From: CAZEWZ01 sp964516765
GTDB taxonomy: Bacteria > Bacteroidota > Bacteroidia > Flavobacteriales > UBA7430
Direction: 5' to 3'
Assembly: GCA_964516765.1 (NCBI GenBank)
Contig: CAZEWZ010000027.1
Coordinates: 1 to 18,225, forward strand
Length of the DNA stretch: 18,225 nucleotides
This document shows positions 7,893-15,827 of this stretch, piece by piece. A program made the translations under genes and the position numbers. The notes below the pieces were generated by a model. That model was not told the origin of the DNA and searched no databases. It saw nothing but the letters and a program-made list of their open reading frames with translations. Each line of letters starts with the position of its first letter. The first letter of the stretch is position 1.

Positions 7893-8507
7893 ATGGAATG
7901 CAATCGAAAAGATCACTGGGAAAATGTATATGAATCCAAAAAACCAAATCAAGTAAGCTGGACACAAAAATCCCCTAAAACATCTTTGGCATTCATTCAA
8001 TCATTTGGTCTGGACAAATCTGCCAAGATAATCGATGTGGGCGGTGGCGATAGTAATTTGGTAGATCATCTGATAGAGAACGGTTATTTGAATGTCACAG
8101 TACTAGATATCTCCGAAAAAGCACTTGAAAAAGCAAAAAAACGACTGGGTGCGAAGGCTGATATTGTTTCTTGGATCGTTTCAGATATTACTAAATTTGT
8201 TCCCTGTGTTGTATATGATTTATGGCACGACAGGGCTGCCTTCCATTTTCTAACACAGAAAAAACAAATTGAAACTTATATTGGTACCGTAAATAAATAT
8301 GTGAAAAAATATTTAATACTTGCCACTTTTTCAAAAAATGGCCCTCAAAAATGTAGTGGACTTGAGATCTCTCAATATAGTGAAGAATGTCTTAGCGATA
8401 AATTCAATAATAGCTTTAAAAAAATATTTTGTATAGTTGAAGATCATCAAACACCTTTTGACACGCAACAAAACTTCTTATTCTGTAGTTTTAAAAAAAT
8501 TGATTAA
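7893..8507 (+). CDS. Class I SAM-dependent methyltransferase, substrate unknown
   Basis: A 204-residue Rossmann-fold methyltransferase. The start HWENVY (8-13) and VSW (21-23) are typical of a widespread uncharacterised bacterial family. Motif I is IIDVGGGDSNL (46-56), the acidic ribose-binding residue is D72 in VLDIS, SDIT (97-100) follows, and WHDRAAFHFLT (111-121) is the diagnostic post-motif segment. No membrane segment or extra domain is present. It begins 3 nt after the TPMT-like gene stops, so co-expression is near certain. Their sequences are too different for a recent duplication, so this is a pairing of two distinct families. I do not recognise the substrate; a thiol, small acid or protein are all possible. 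Confidence 0.8.
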   Translation: MECNRKDHWENVYESKKPNQVSWTQKSPKTSLAFIQSFGLDKSAKIIDVGGGDSNLVDHLIENGYLNVTVLDISEKALEKAKKRLGAKADIVSWIVSDITKFVPCVVYDLWHDRAAFHFLTQKKQIETYIGTVNKYVKKYLILATFSKNGPQKCSGLEISQYSEECLSDKFNNSFKKIFCIVEDHQTPFDTQQNFLFCSFKKID

Positions 8508-8616
8508 CATCACTCGATCTGTATTTATCTATAAGCATTATATAGGAAAAAGACTAAGTGCTCTTATTAAAGATAACAAAATGATGACGATAAATTTTAT
8601 CTTAAAATAAAAAAAT
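8508..8616. other. Short spacer before the ASCH gene with a small inverted repeat
   Basis: The spacer holds AAGATAA (8570-8576) and TTATCTT (8597-8603), a 7-bp inverted repeat 13 nt before the ASCH start codon. No promoter consensus or reading frame is evident. In such A+T-rich DNA this may be chance. Confidence 0.2.
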
Positions 8617-9087
8617 ATGGATTCAGAAAATATAAAATCTGTTGAAATTTGGAAAAATTTTCTTGAATATAAAAATATAGATAAAAATAAGGGAATTCCC
8701 GCTTCGATTTATTTCTGTGACAATAAAATTGATGCTAATGAATGTGCTGAATTAGTTTTGAAGAATATAAAAAGAGCGACAGCAACTTCTTTAATTTGGT
8801 TCAATAGACAAAATAAACCAATTCCAAATGTGGGCGATCAATATATAGTTACCGATTGGAAAGGAAATGCAAAAGCCATTATAGAAAACTATATGGTAGA
8901 ACAAGTGCCCCTCAATAAAATAAATACTGAATTTGCCCTAACAGAAGGAGAAGGAGACAAATCTTTGAAACATTGGAAAAAGGTACACAAAGCGTATTAC
9001 AACAGAGAAGTGTCAAATTTTTGCGAGAAATTTGATGAGAATATGATTTTAGTTTGTGAGAAATTCAATAAGATTTGGCCAATATGA
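8617..9087 (+). CDS. ASCH-domain protein
   Basis: The 156-residue protein carries the ASCH (PUA-like beta-barrel) fold typical of small bacterial proteins. The family pattern is visible: KRATATSLIWF (52-62, conserved Lys and Thr), the VGD turn (72-74) followed by a hydrophobic strand and G83, FALTEGEGD (106-114), W120 with H124, and a C-terminal CEKFNKIWP. ASCH proteins are thought to bind RNA or nucleotides; one branch (E. coli YqfB) hydrolyses N4-acetylcytidine, but I cannot place this protein in that branch. It lies 109 bp downstream of the two methyltransferases, in the same direction and with the same A+T-rich composition, so it may belong to the same acquired block. The function remains open. 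Confidence 0.8.
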   Translation: MDSENIKSVEIWKNFLEYKNIDKNKGIPASIYFCDNKIDANECAELVLKNIKRATATSLIWFNRQNKPIPNVGDQYIVTDWKGNAKAIIENYMVEQVPLNKINTEFALTEGEGDKSLKHWKKVHKAYYNREVSNFCEKFDENMILVCEKFNKIWPI

Positions 9088-9210
9088 ATCGATGTAAATA
9101 ATGATATTTATAGAGACTTAGATAAAAAATTCAATAACATCCACAAATTATCTTGAAGTCCTTTCACATACATATACCGATTCATATCTTAGCCACATAA
9201 AATTAAATAT

Positions 9211-10899
9211 ATGAGACAGCTAATAGAATGCGTTCCCAATTTCTCGGAGGGATTGGATATGAATATCATCAAACAAATTACCAATGAAATAGAAAGTGTA
9301 GAGGGCGTAAAACTATTAAACATTGACCCAGGAAAAGCCACCAACCGAACCGTGGTAACTTTTGTAGGAACCCCAGGAGAAGTAATTAATGCGGCCTTCT
9401 TGGCCATCAAAAAGGCCTCTGAACTAATAGATATGAGCAAACATAGCGGTGAACACCCCCGCATGGGAGCCACAGACGTATGTCCACTAGTTCCTATTGC
9501 AAATATCGACATGGACGAAGTAGTAAAATACGCTCACAAACTAGGCGAACGTGTTGGAAAAGAACTAGGTATTCCCGGATACTTTTATGAATATGCTGCT
9601 ACCAGTCCAGAAAGAATAAATCTTGCTCTAGTGCGCAAGGGCGAGTACGAAGCGCTAAAAGTCAAACTAGCTAATCCGAAATGGCGCCCGGACTTTGGCC
9701 CAGCAGAATTTAACAAAGCCAAACACACAGGAGCCACAGCAATTTCTGCACGTGACTTCCTGATTGCTTATAATGTAAATCTCAACACCACATCTACCCG
9801 AAGAGCAAATGCAGTGGCTTACGATATTAGAGAAAAAGGAAGAATAAAAAGAGTAGGCGAATTACTTTCTGGAGACATAGTAAAAGACGAGCAAGGCAAT
9901 ACACTCTGGACGCCCGGAAAACTAAAACACGTAAAAGCCATTGGCTGGTTCATTGAAGAATACGGAGTTACGCAAGTCACCATGAACATCACCAACATCA
10001 AAGAAACACCATTACACATTGCTTTTGACCAAACCGCCAAGGCGGCTGATGCAAGAGGTCTAAGAGCAACCGGTTCTGAGCTTGTAGGATTGGTACCCAA
10101 AAGTGCCATGCTGGATGCAGGAAAATACTTCTTAAAAAAACAGAATCGCTCTACGGGAATTCACGAAAGTGAAATCATCAAAATTGCCGTCAAAAGCATG
10201 GGATTAAATGAATTGAGCGAATTTGACCCCCAAAATAGAATCATTGAATACATGCTAGAAAACGATGAGAACAAAAAACTCATTGACCTATCGCTGAAAG
10301 AATTTGCAGACGAAACAGCCTCTGAAAGTTCAGCACCAGGTGGCGGATCTATTTCCGCATATGTAGGCACTTTGGGTATTTCTCTAGCCAGTATGGTCGC
10401 AAACCTTTCGGCACACAAAAGAGATTGGGACGAGCGTTGGGAAGAATTTTCTGACTGGGCCGACCAGGGACAAATCCTAAAAGATGAGTTGCTATTTTTG
10501 GTAGACGAAGACACCAAATCATTCAATAAAATTATGGAAAGTATACGCCTGCCCGATGGAACAGAAACCGAGAAAAAAGAAAGAAAAGAAGCCATTGATA
10601 AAGCGACAAAACATGCTATCCTGACCCCTTTTCGGGTCATGGAAACCTGTCTTAAATCCATGAATATGATTCAAAAAATGGCCGAAATAGGCAATCCGAA
10701 TTCTGTAACAGATGCCGGAGTAGGTGCACTATGTGCTCGCACTGCTGTTATTGGGGCTTTCTTGAATGTAAAAATTAATTGTATAGATTTTGATGCACCT
10801 GAATTTGTTTCAGATATTTTAGCAAAAGGAGAAGTCCTCGTGGCTCAAGCCAAGGAAAAAGAAACAGAAATCCTTCGCATTACCTATGAGAGAATATAA
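9211..10899 (+). CDS. ftcD: Bifunctional glutamate formimidoyltransferase / formimidoyl-THF cyclodeaminase
   Basis: The enzyme takes the formimino group from N-formimino-L-glutamate, the end product of one histidine degradation route, onto tetrahydrofolate and then deaminates it to 5,10-methenyl-THF. The N-terminal formimidoyltransferase begins IECVPNFSEG (5-14) and carries SGEHPRMGA, whose H82 corresponds to the catalytic His82 of the mammalian enzyme. The second transferase subdomain spans about 180-300. The cyclodeaminase domain begins near 360 with APGGGS (375-380) and includes a conserved LVDEDTKSFN (430-439). The length of 562 aa fits a complete fusion. No other hut genes are in the window. 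Upstream, TATCTTAG (9185-9192) is one mismatch from a -7 element but lacks a well-spaced TTG. G+C content is clearly higher than in the preceding block. Confidence 0.95.
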   Translation: MRQLIECVPNFSEGLDMNIIKQITNEIESVEGVKLLNIDPGKATNRTVVTFVGTPGEVINAAFLAIKKASELIDMSKHSGEHPRMGATDVCPLVPIANIDMDEVVKYAHKLGERVGKELGIPGYFYEYAATSPERINLALVRKGEYEALKVKLANPKWRPDFGPAEFNKAKHTGATAISARDFLIAYNVNLNTTSTRRANAVAYDIREKGRIKRVGELLSGDIVKDEQGNTLWTPGKLKHVKAIGWFIEEYGVTQVTMNITNIKETPLHIAFDQTAKAADARGLRATGSELVGLVPKSAMLDAGKYFLKKQNRSTGIHESEIIKIAVKSMGLNELSEFDPQNRIIEYMLENDENKKLIDLSLKEFADETASESSAPGGGSISAYVGTLGISLASMVANLSAHKRDWDERWEEFSDWADQGQILKDELLFLVDEDTKSFNKIMESIRLPDGTETEKKERKEAIDKATKHAILTPFRVMETCLKSMNMIQKMAEIGNPNSVTDAGVGALCARTAVIGAFLNVKINCIDFDAPEFVSDILAKGEVLVAQAKEKETEILRITYERI

Positions 10900-10914
10900 T
10901 TTATTATACCAAAA

Positions 10915-10940
10915 AAAAGGCCACTCTATTAGAGACTTTT
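10915..10940. terminator. Possible bidirectional terminator between convergent ftcD and E1
   Basis: In the 47-bp gap between two converging genes, AAAAG (10915-10919) and CTTTT (10936-10940) flank a smaller hairpin CTCT-ATT-AGAG (10924-10934). An A-run precedes and a T-run follows, so it could serve both directions. The stem has an asymmetric internal loop and is weak, so the call is tentative. Confidence 0.35.
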
Positions 10941-10946
10941 ATTGAT

Positions 10947-12932
10947 TTAATATTGATGAAGGCTAAGAAGCTTCTCAGTAAATCGCTTATTGGCAAGAAA
11001 ATCTTCTTCAAGTGCTCCAGAAAAAGGAACTGGAGTTTCTAAACTTCCACAGCGCATCACCGGCGCATCTAGAGACTCAAAACACTCCTCAGTAACAATG
11101 GCAGAAATTTCTCCACCCAGGCCACCAAAAACAGTATCTTCATGCAAGATAATCAGTCTATTGGTTTTATTTACAGAAGTCAAAATGGCTTCTTTGTCTA
11201 GCGGAACCAAGCTTCTTAAATCAATCAAATCTGCAGAAATCTGCGGATGTTCCTCCAAGGCTTTTAGCGCCCAATGAACCCCCATTCCGTATGTCACAAT
11301 CGTAAGATCTTTCCCTTCCTTCAACTGGTTTGCTTTGCCAAGTGGTAGGGTATAATAATCCTCATTTACATCTTCGTACAAACTTCGATAGAGGGCTTTA
11401 TGCTCAAAAAATAAAACAGGATTGGGATCTTCTATCGAAGCCGCCAAAAGACCTTTAGCATCGCTAGGGAAAGCCGGATAGACAACTTTTAGTCCCGGAG
11501 TATGTGCAAACCATGCCTCGTTAGTTTGCGAATGAAATGGCCCAGCTCCAACCCCAGCTCCACATGGCATTCGAACCACCACATCGGCATTCTGGTTCCA
11601 TCGGTAATATACCTTTGCCAAATTATTGATAATAGGATTAAAACCAGAAGTCACAAAATCACCAAATTGCATTTCTACAATTGACTTGTATCCTCTGATG
11701 GACAGCCCAAGGGCCGCACTTAAAATAGAAGACTCACAAATAGGGGTATTTCTGACTCGATCTCTTCCAAATTTCTCCAAAAAACCATCGGTGATCTTAA
11801 AAACACCACCATATTCTGCAATATCTTGCCCCATAACTACAGAGCGATCGTGGCGTTCCATAGACTGTCGTAAACCTTCTGAAATAGCATCAACCATTCG
11901 TATATTTTTCTTTACATCCCCATCGGGAGTATGCTCTGTAAAATTATGTGGGGCATACACATCATTTAATTCTCTTTCGGTATCTGCTTGGATGGTAGGC
12001 TCGGCATCAGCAACTTGAAGAGAATCCTCAATCTCTGCTCTAATTTCTCTTCGACAAGCAGAAATAAAATCCTCGTCAATCAGGCCCTCAGAAAGAAGAT
12101 AATTTTCGTAATTGGTCACTGGATCTTTTTCTGCCCAAGCTTCCATGAGTTCATTAGGAACATATTTGGTTCCAGAGGCTTCTTCGTGGCCACGCATTCT
12201 AAAGGTCATGCACTCCAACAAAATAGGCTTGGGATTCTTTTTTATTTCCTTGGCTAATTTCGAAATGGTCGAATAGACCTCCAAGATATTATTCCCATCA
12301 ATAGTATAGGCGTCCATGCCATAACCTAAGCCACGATCTGAAAGTTGCGCACAGCGATACTGTTCGTTTACAGGAGTAGATAAACCATAGCCATTATTTT
12401 CTATCACAAAAATTACAGGCAAATCCCAAACAGAAGCCACATTTAAAGCCTCGTGAAAATCTCCTTCGCTGGTTCCACCATCGCCGGTAAATACAGCACA
12501 TATTTTTTTGTTATCATCTAACTTATTAGCTAAAGCAATTCCATCTGCCAAAGCTAACTGAGGACCTAAATGAGAAATCATTCCAACTATATGATGAGCG
12601 TGAGTACCAAAGTGAAACGAACGATCTCTTCCATTTGTAAAACCTCCTTTCTTTCCTTGAAACTGAGAGAATAATGAAGTCAAAGAAATTTCTCTACTTG
12701 TAAAGACTCCAAGATTTCTGTGCATAGGCAATATATATTCATCTTGGTCCATCGCATGAGTAAGTCCGACGGAGATGGCCTCCTGTCCAATCCCACCGAA
12801 CCATTTAGAAATTCGTCCTTGACGCAAAAGAATCAACATCTTTTCCTCTATCATTCGGGGCTTAAGAATTGATTTATATAGGCTTTTAAGTAATTGACTA
12901 GAAAAACCTTTTCTGTTATATTGAATTTTCAT
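10947..12932 (-). CDS. 2-oxoacid dehydrogenase E1 component, alpha and beta subunits fused
   Basis: This thiamine-diphosphate enzyme decarboxylates a 2-oxoacid and transfers the acyl group to lipoyl-E2. The alpha part (about 1-325) shows HRNLGV (71-76), the TPP/Mg motif beginning GDGGTSEGD (150-158) and ending at NN (179-180), and RMRGHEEASG (245-254). The beta part (about 343-661) shows VVMGQDIAEYGGVF (365-378), the activating glutamate E400 in ICESSI, and GPFHSQTNEAWF (464-475) with H467 and H477, then a transketolase C-terminal domain. Alpha and beta are normally separate genes; single-chain fusions are common in Bacteroidota, usually annotated as branched-chain (2-oxoisovalerate) dehydrogenase, which I favour over pyruvate or acetoin use. 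No E2 gene is nearby; LpdA at 3750-5153 could supply E3. The start ATG lies only 1 nt from a 14-bp direct repeat. Confidence 0.93.
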   Translation of the reverse strand: MKIQYNRKGFSSQLLKSLYKSILKPRMIEEKMLILLRQGRISKWFGGIGQEAISVGLTHAMDQDEYILPMHRNLGVFTSREISLTSLFSQFQGKKGGFTNGRDRSFHFGTHAHHIVGMISHLGPQLALADGIALANKLDDNKKICAVFTGDGGTSEGDFHEALNVASVWDLPVIFVIENNGYGLSTPVNEQYRCAQLSDRGLGYGMDAYTIDGNNILEVYSTISKLAKEIKKNPKPILLECMTFRMRGHEEASGTKYVPNELMEAWAEKDPVTNYENYLLSEGLIDEDFISACRREIRAEIEDSLQVADAEPTIQADTERELNDVYAPHNFTEHTPDGDVKKNIRMVDAISEGLRQSMERHDRSVVMGQDIAEYGGVFKITDGFLEKFGRDRVRNTPICESSILSAALGLSIRGYKSIVEMQFGDFVTSGFNPIINNLAKVYYRWNQNADVVVRMPCGAGVGAGPFHSQTNEAWFAHTPGLKVVYPAFPSDAKGLLAASIEDPNPVLFFEHKALYRSLYEDVNEDYYTLPLGKANQLKEGKDLTIVTYGMGVHWALKALEEHPQISADLIDLRSLVPLDKEAILTSVNKTNRLIILHEDTVFGGLGGEISAIVTEECFESLDAPVMRCGSLETPVPFSGALEEDFLANKRFTEKLLSLHQY

Positions 12933-12933
12933 C

Positions 12934-12984
12934 TAAATCCGTAATTTAAAAAGCCAAATTATTGAATAAATCCGTAATTTGGCT
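12934..12984. promoter_or_regulatory. Direct plus inverted repeat in the E1 / LTA-synthase-like divergent spacer
   Basis: TAAATCCGTAATTT occurs twice, at 12934-12947 and 12967-12980, starting 33 bp apart (about three helical turns). The interval also contains a perfect 10-bp inverted repeat, AGCCAAATTA (12952-12961) and TAATTTGGCT (12975-12984), with a 13-nt loop. The first direct copy sits 1 nt outside the E1 start codon, so it would lie in the E1 leader or promoter. The divergent spacer is only 100 bp, so a regulator binding here could act on both genes. No exact -7 element was found in either direction. Confidence 0.5.
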
Positions 12985-13032
12985 CTAACCTAGTCTTATT
13001 TTATACATAAAATTTTATTTAGCACAGGATTG

Positions 13033-14922
13033 ATGATAAATCACTACAAACACCTTTTTTTCCTTTGCAAAACCACGGTATTGGCTTTATTTTTCTATAG
13101 TCTAAGTAGGCTTATTTTCTTTTTTTACACAAAAAATCTTTTTCCAATGATTCGTTACGATGAAATCTGGATCCCCTTTGCTCAAGGAATTCGCTTTGAT
13201 TTGTCAACTTTCGCATACCTAAACATCTTTTTTATTATTCTACTGCTGCTACCCTTAAAAGCAAGGAGCCAGCCCACATATCAAAATATTTTAAAGAGCT
13301 TGTTTATTTTCTTTAATGGATCTGTCATGTTACTTAATATGGCAGATATAGTCAATGTCTTATTCACTGAAAAGAGAATGACCTCGGACATTCTTATGTT
13401 TATTTCTCAGGGAGAGGATGCAAAGCATTTAGCCATCGACTTTGCGAGAGACAATTGGTCGCTATTTCTATTTTTCATTCTACTTATAACTGGACTTTAC
13501 TTGGGCTACAGTCGACTGCAAAAAGAACTAGTTTTTAATACCCCAACAAAAAGTGACTTAAAAAGTATCCTTACATCTCTGTTCATGATTGGTCTTACAA
13601 TTTTGGCCATGAGAGGAGGGACTCAACTAAGGCCAATAAAAAATATTCATGCTAGTACTTTTGGGCAAGGCAGATATGTGCCCTTGATTTTAAACACACC
13701 TTTTAGTATACTAAGTACTCTTGGAGAAAAGGGGCTAGAAAAAAAAATGTACTTTGAACCAGAGGTATCTCATTCCTATTTTAATGCGATTAAAAGTTTT
13801 GAAAGCGATTCGGTAATAAAAGATAATGTAGTTGTGATTATTCTGGAAAGCTTTGCCAAAGAATACATTGGATTCTATAACCAGGGAATAGGATACACAC
13901 CTTTTCTTGATAGCCTAATGGAACATAGTCTAGTCTGTAACAATACTTATGCAAATGGAAAGAAATCTATTGAGGGCATTCCAGCGGTTTTATCTGGTAT
14001 TCCGGCACTATCAAACAAGCCTTTTATCTTATCTAAATACGGAAGTCAGAAATCAAATAGCCTTGCAAGATTATTATCCGCTCAGTCCTATGACTGTTCT
14101 TTTTATCACGGGGGAAATCCTGGGACTATGGGATTTGACGCTTATGCGGAGATGTCAGGATTTGACCATTATGTAGATCGAAGCCAATATCCAAAAAAAA
14201 AGGAAGACTACGATGGGAAATGGGGTATTTTTGATGAGCCGTTCTTTCAGTTTTTTAAATCCGAACTAGATCAAAAGAAAGCTCCCTTTCTCGCTAGTAT
14301 TTTTAGTTTAAGTTCGCATCACCCCTATTCAATTCCAGAAAAATATATCAATAAATTTCCTCGAGGAAAGATCCCCATTCATGAATGCATTGGTTATACT
14401 GATTTTGCCCTAAGAGCCTTTTTCTCTTCAGCCAAAAAAAGTACTTGGTTTGACCAAACTATTTTTGTGATTACGGCCGACCATACTTTTAAATCTACTA
14501 GAGCTGAATATCAGAATGTAAAAGGCAGGTATGCCATTCCCTTAGTGTTTTACTCACCGACAAAAAAATGGACTAAAAATATCGATAAAGTTACCCAACA
14601 AGCTGATGTAATACCTAGCTTGATTGATTATCTTGGAATAGACACTAGTATTGTAAGCTTTGGGAATTCAATTTGGTCTGAGCAAGGCTTTGCCGTAAAT
14701 TATCTTAATAATATCTATCAGTTCTTTGAGGGAGACTATTTACTTCAGTTTAATGGAGAAAAAAGTTTGGGGCTATATCACTTAAAAAATGATCTCTTGC
14801 TAGAAAAAAATCTTATCTTAGAAGATAAAGAAACAAAAAACGAGCTTGAAAAAAAGCTAAAATCCTACCTTCAAGAGTATCACGAGCGATTGATAAATAA
14901 TAAATTGGAGATTGATGACTAA
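13033..14922 (+). CDS. LTA-synthase/sulfatase-family membrane phospho-transferase
   Basis: The protein has about five N-terminal transmembrane segments (near residues 9-33, 60-76, 86-108, 143-160 and 179-195) followed by an extracytoplasmic alkaline-phosphatase-fold domain, the layout of LtaS and related headgroup transferases. Metal and catalytic positions are visible: LESF with E272, NGKKSIEG with S312 where LtaS and EptA have a Thr nucleophile, KWGIFDE near 396-402, SSHHPY near 427-432, and ADHTFKS with D483 and H484. Such enzymes transfer phosphoglycerol or phosphoethanolamine from a phospholipid to a glycan or lipid, leaving diacylglycerol. The acceptor here is unknown. I start at ATG 13033 (629 aa) rather than the TTG one codon earlier. 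Its 3' end overlaps the next gene, a lipid kinase, by 8 bp. Hydrolase or true sulfatase activity is less likely given the membrane part. Confidence 0.85.
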   Translation: MINHYKHLFFLCKTTVLALFFYSLSRLIFFFYTKNLFPMIRYDEIWIPFAQGIRFDLSTFAYLNIFFIILLLLPLKARSQPTYQNILKSLFIFFNGSVMLLNMADIVNVLFTEKRMTSDILMFISQGEDAKHLAIDFARDNWSLFLFFILLITGLYLGYSRLQKELVFNTPTKSDLKSILTSLFMIGLTILAMRGGTQLRPIKNIHASTFGQGRYVPLILNTPFSILSTLGEKGLEKKMYFEPEVSHSYFNAIKSFESDSVIKDNVVVIILESFAKEYIGFYNQGIGYTPFLDSLMEHSLVCNNTYANGKKSIEGIPAVLSGIPALSNKPFILSKYGSQKSNSLARLLSAQSYDCSFYHGGNPGTMGFDAYAEMSGFDHYVDRSQYPKKKEDYDGKWGIFDEPFFQFFKSELDQKKAPFLASIFSLSSHHPYSIPEKYINKFPRGKIPIHECIGYTDFALRAFFSSAKKSTWFDQTIFVITADHTFKSTRAEYQNVKGRYAIPLVFYSPTKKWTKNIDKVTQQADVIPSLIDYLGIDTSIVSFGNSIWSEQGFAVNYLNNIYQFFEGDYLLQFNGEKSLGLYHLKNDLLLEKNLILEDKETKNELEKKLKSYLQEYHERLINNKLEIDD

Positions 14923-15793
14923 GAAAAACCTGCATTTTATTATCAACCCTATTTGTGGAACTGGAAAACAAAAAAATATCATCAGTCAAATTGATACTGA
15001 AATAGATACTAAGGTGTTTGATGTTCATCTTCACTATACAAAACAAAAAGGCCATGCCAGAAATATAGCAAAAACCCTAACTAAAAACCCAAAAAATATA
15101 CTTATTGCGGTTGGGGGGGATGGAACGATTAATGAGATTGCTCAGGAGATGGTGTATAGCAAATGTATCCTTGGTATCGTACCGACAGGGTCTGGAAATG
15201 GCTTATCAAGACATCTACATATTCCTCAAAATATCTCCAAAGCACTTAAAATTATTCATCGTTTGAGAGATAAAAAAATTGATTCTTGTAGTGTAAATGG
15301 TTATTTCTTTATAAATGTGTCCGGAATTGGTTACGAAGCCCATGTGGCAAATTGTTTTTCGAAGAGTAAAAAAAGAGGAATGAAAACTTATCTGAAACTC
15401 ATGCTTAGCGAGTGGTGGAGGTATCGTGTAGAGAATTATAAAATTGAGATCGATAACAAGATTGTTTTCGATGGAAAAGCGGCGCAGATTAGTTTTGCAA
15501 ATGGAACTCAGTTTGGAAACAATGCAGTTATTTCTCCAAATTCTTTTGAAGATGACGGGCTCCTGGAACTCTGTATTCTAGAACCTTTTATATTTTACCA
15601 GGTTCCCTATTTACTATTCTCCCTAATGACCAAAAAAATACACAAATACAAAAAAATGCATATCTTCAGTTGTAAGAAAGCAAACATTCAGAGTATTCCA
15701 TTAAAAATGCATCTAGACGGAGAAATTGAAAATAAGAAGTTCAGTAGTTTCAACCTTGAAGTTCTAGAAAAAAGCATTCGAATACTCAACTAG
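14915..15793 (+). CDS. Diacylglycerol-kinase-family lipid kinase (DgkB/YegS type)
   Basis: The 292-residue soluble lipid kinase begins LHFIINPICGTGK (a phosphate-contact loop around 6-18). It carries the nucleotide motif VGGDGTINE (about 66-74), PTGSGNGLSRHL (about 90-101), SGIGYEAHV in the middle, and the C-terminal MHLDGEI typical of the DAGK catalytic family. Family members phosphorylate diacylglycerol, or in some bacteria sphingoid bases, using ATP at the cytoplasmic face of the membrane. The start ATG at 14915 overlaps the stop of the upstream LTA-synthase-like gene (14920-14922), pointing to coupled translation; a TTG one codon earlier is ignored. The pairing suggests it turns diacylglycerol released by the neighbour back into phosphatidic acid for phospholipid synthesis. 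The family call is firm; the lipid substrate is inferred. Confidence 0.88.
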   Translation: MTKKNLHFIINPICGTGKQKNIISQIDTEIDTKVFDVHLHYTKQKGHARNIAKTLTKNPKNILIAVGGDGTINEIAQEMVYSKCILGIVPTGSGNGLSRHLHIPQNISKALKIIHRLRDKKIDSCSVNGYFFINVSGIGYEAHVANCFSKSKKRGMKTYLKLMLSEWWRYRVENYKIEIDNKIVFDGKAAQISFANGTQFGNNAVISPNSFEDDGLLELCILEPFIFYQVPYLLFSLMTKKIHKYKKMHIFSCKKANIQSIPLKMHLDGEIENKKFSSFNLEVLEKSIRILN

Positions 15794-15827
15794 GTCAAAT
15801 ACAATGAACTAATACATTGCATTGAGG

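Noticed and set aside
10161..10661. 166-codon minus-strand open frame inside ftcD
   Set aside because: It is antisense to the cyclodeaminase domain, is Ser-rich as expected from a complementary frame, and resembles no family.
11626..12257. Plus-strand open frames opposite the E1 alpha-beta gene
   Set aside because: Shadow frames of a strongly conserved gene; no start signals or domains.
13033..14922. Lipoteichoic acid synthesis proper
   Set aside because: Other genes indicate a Gram-negative Bacteroidota host, which lacks lipoteichoic acid; only the enzyme family and likely chemistry are supported.
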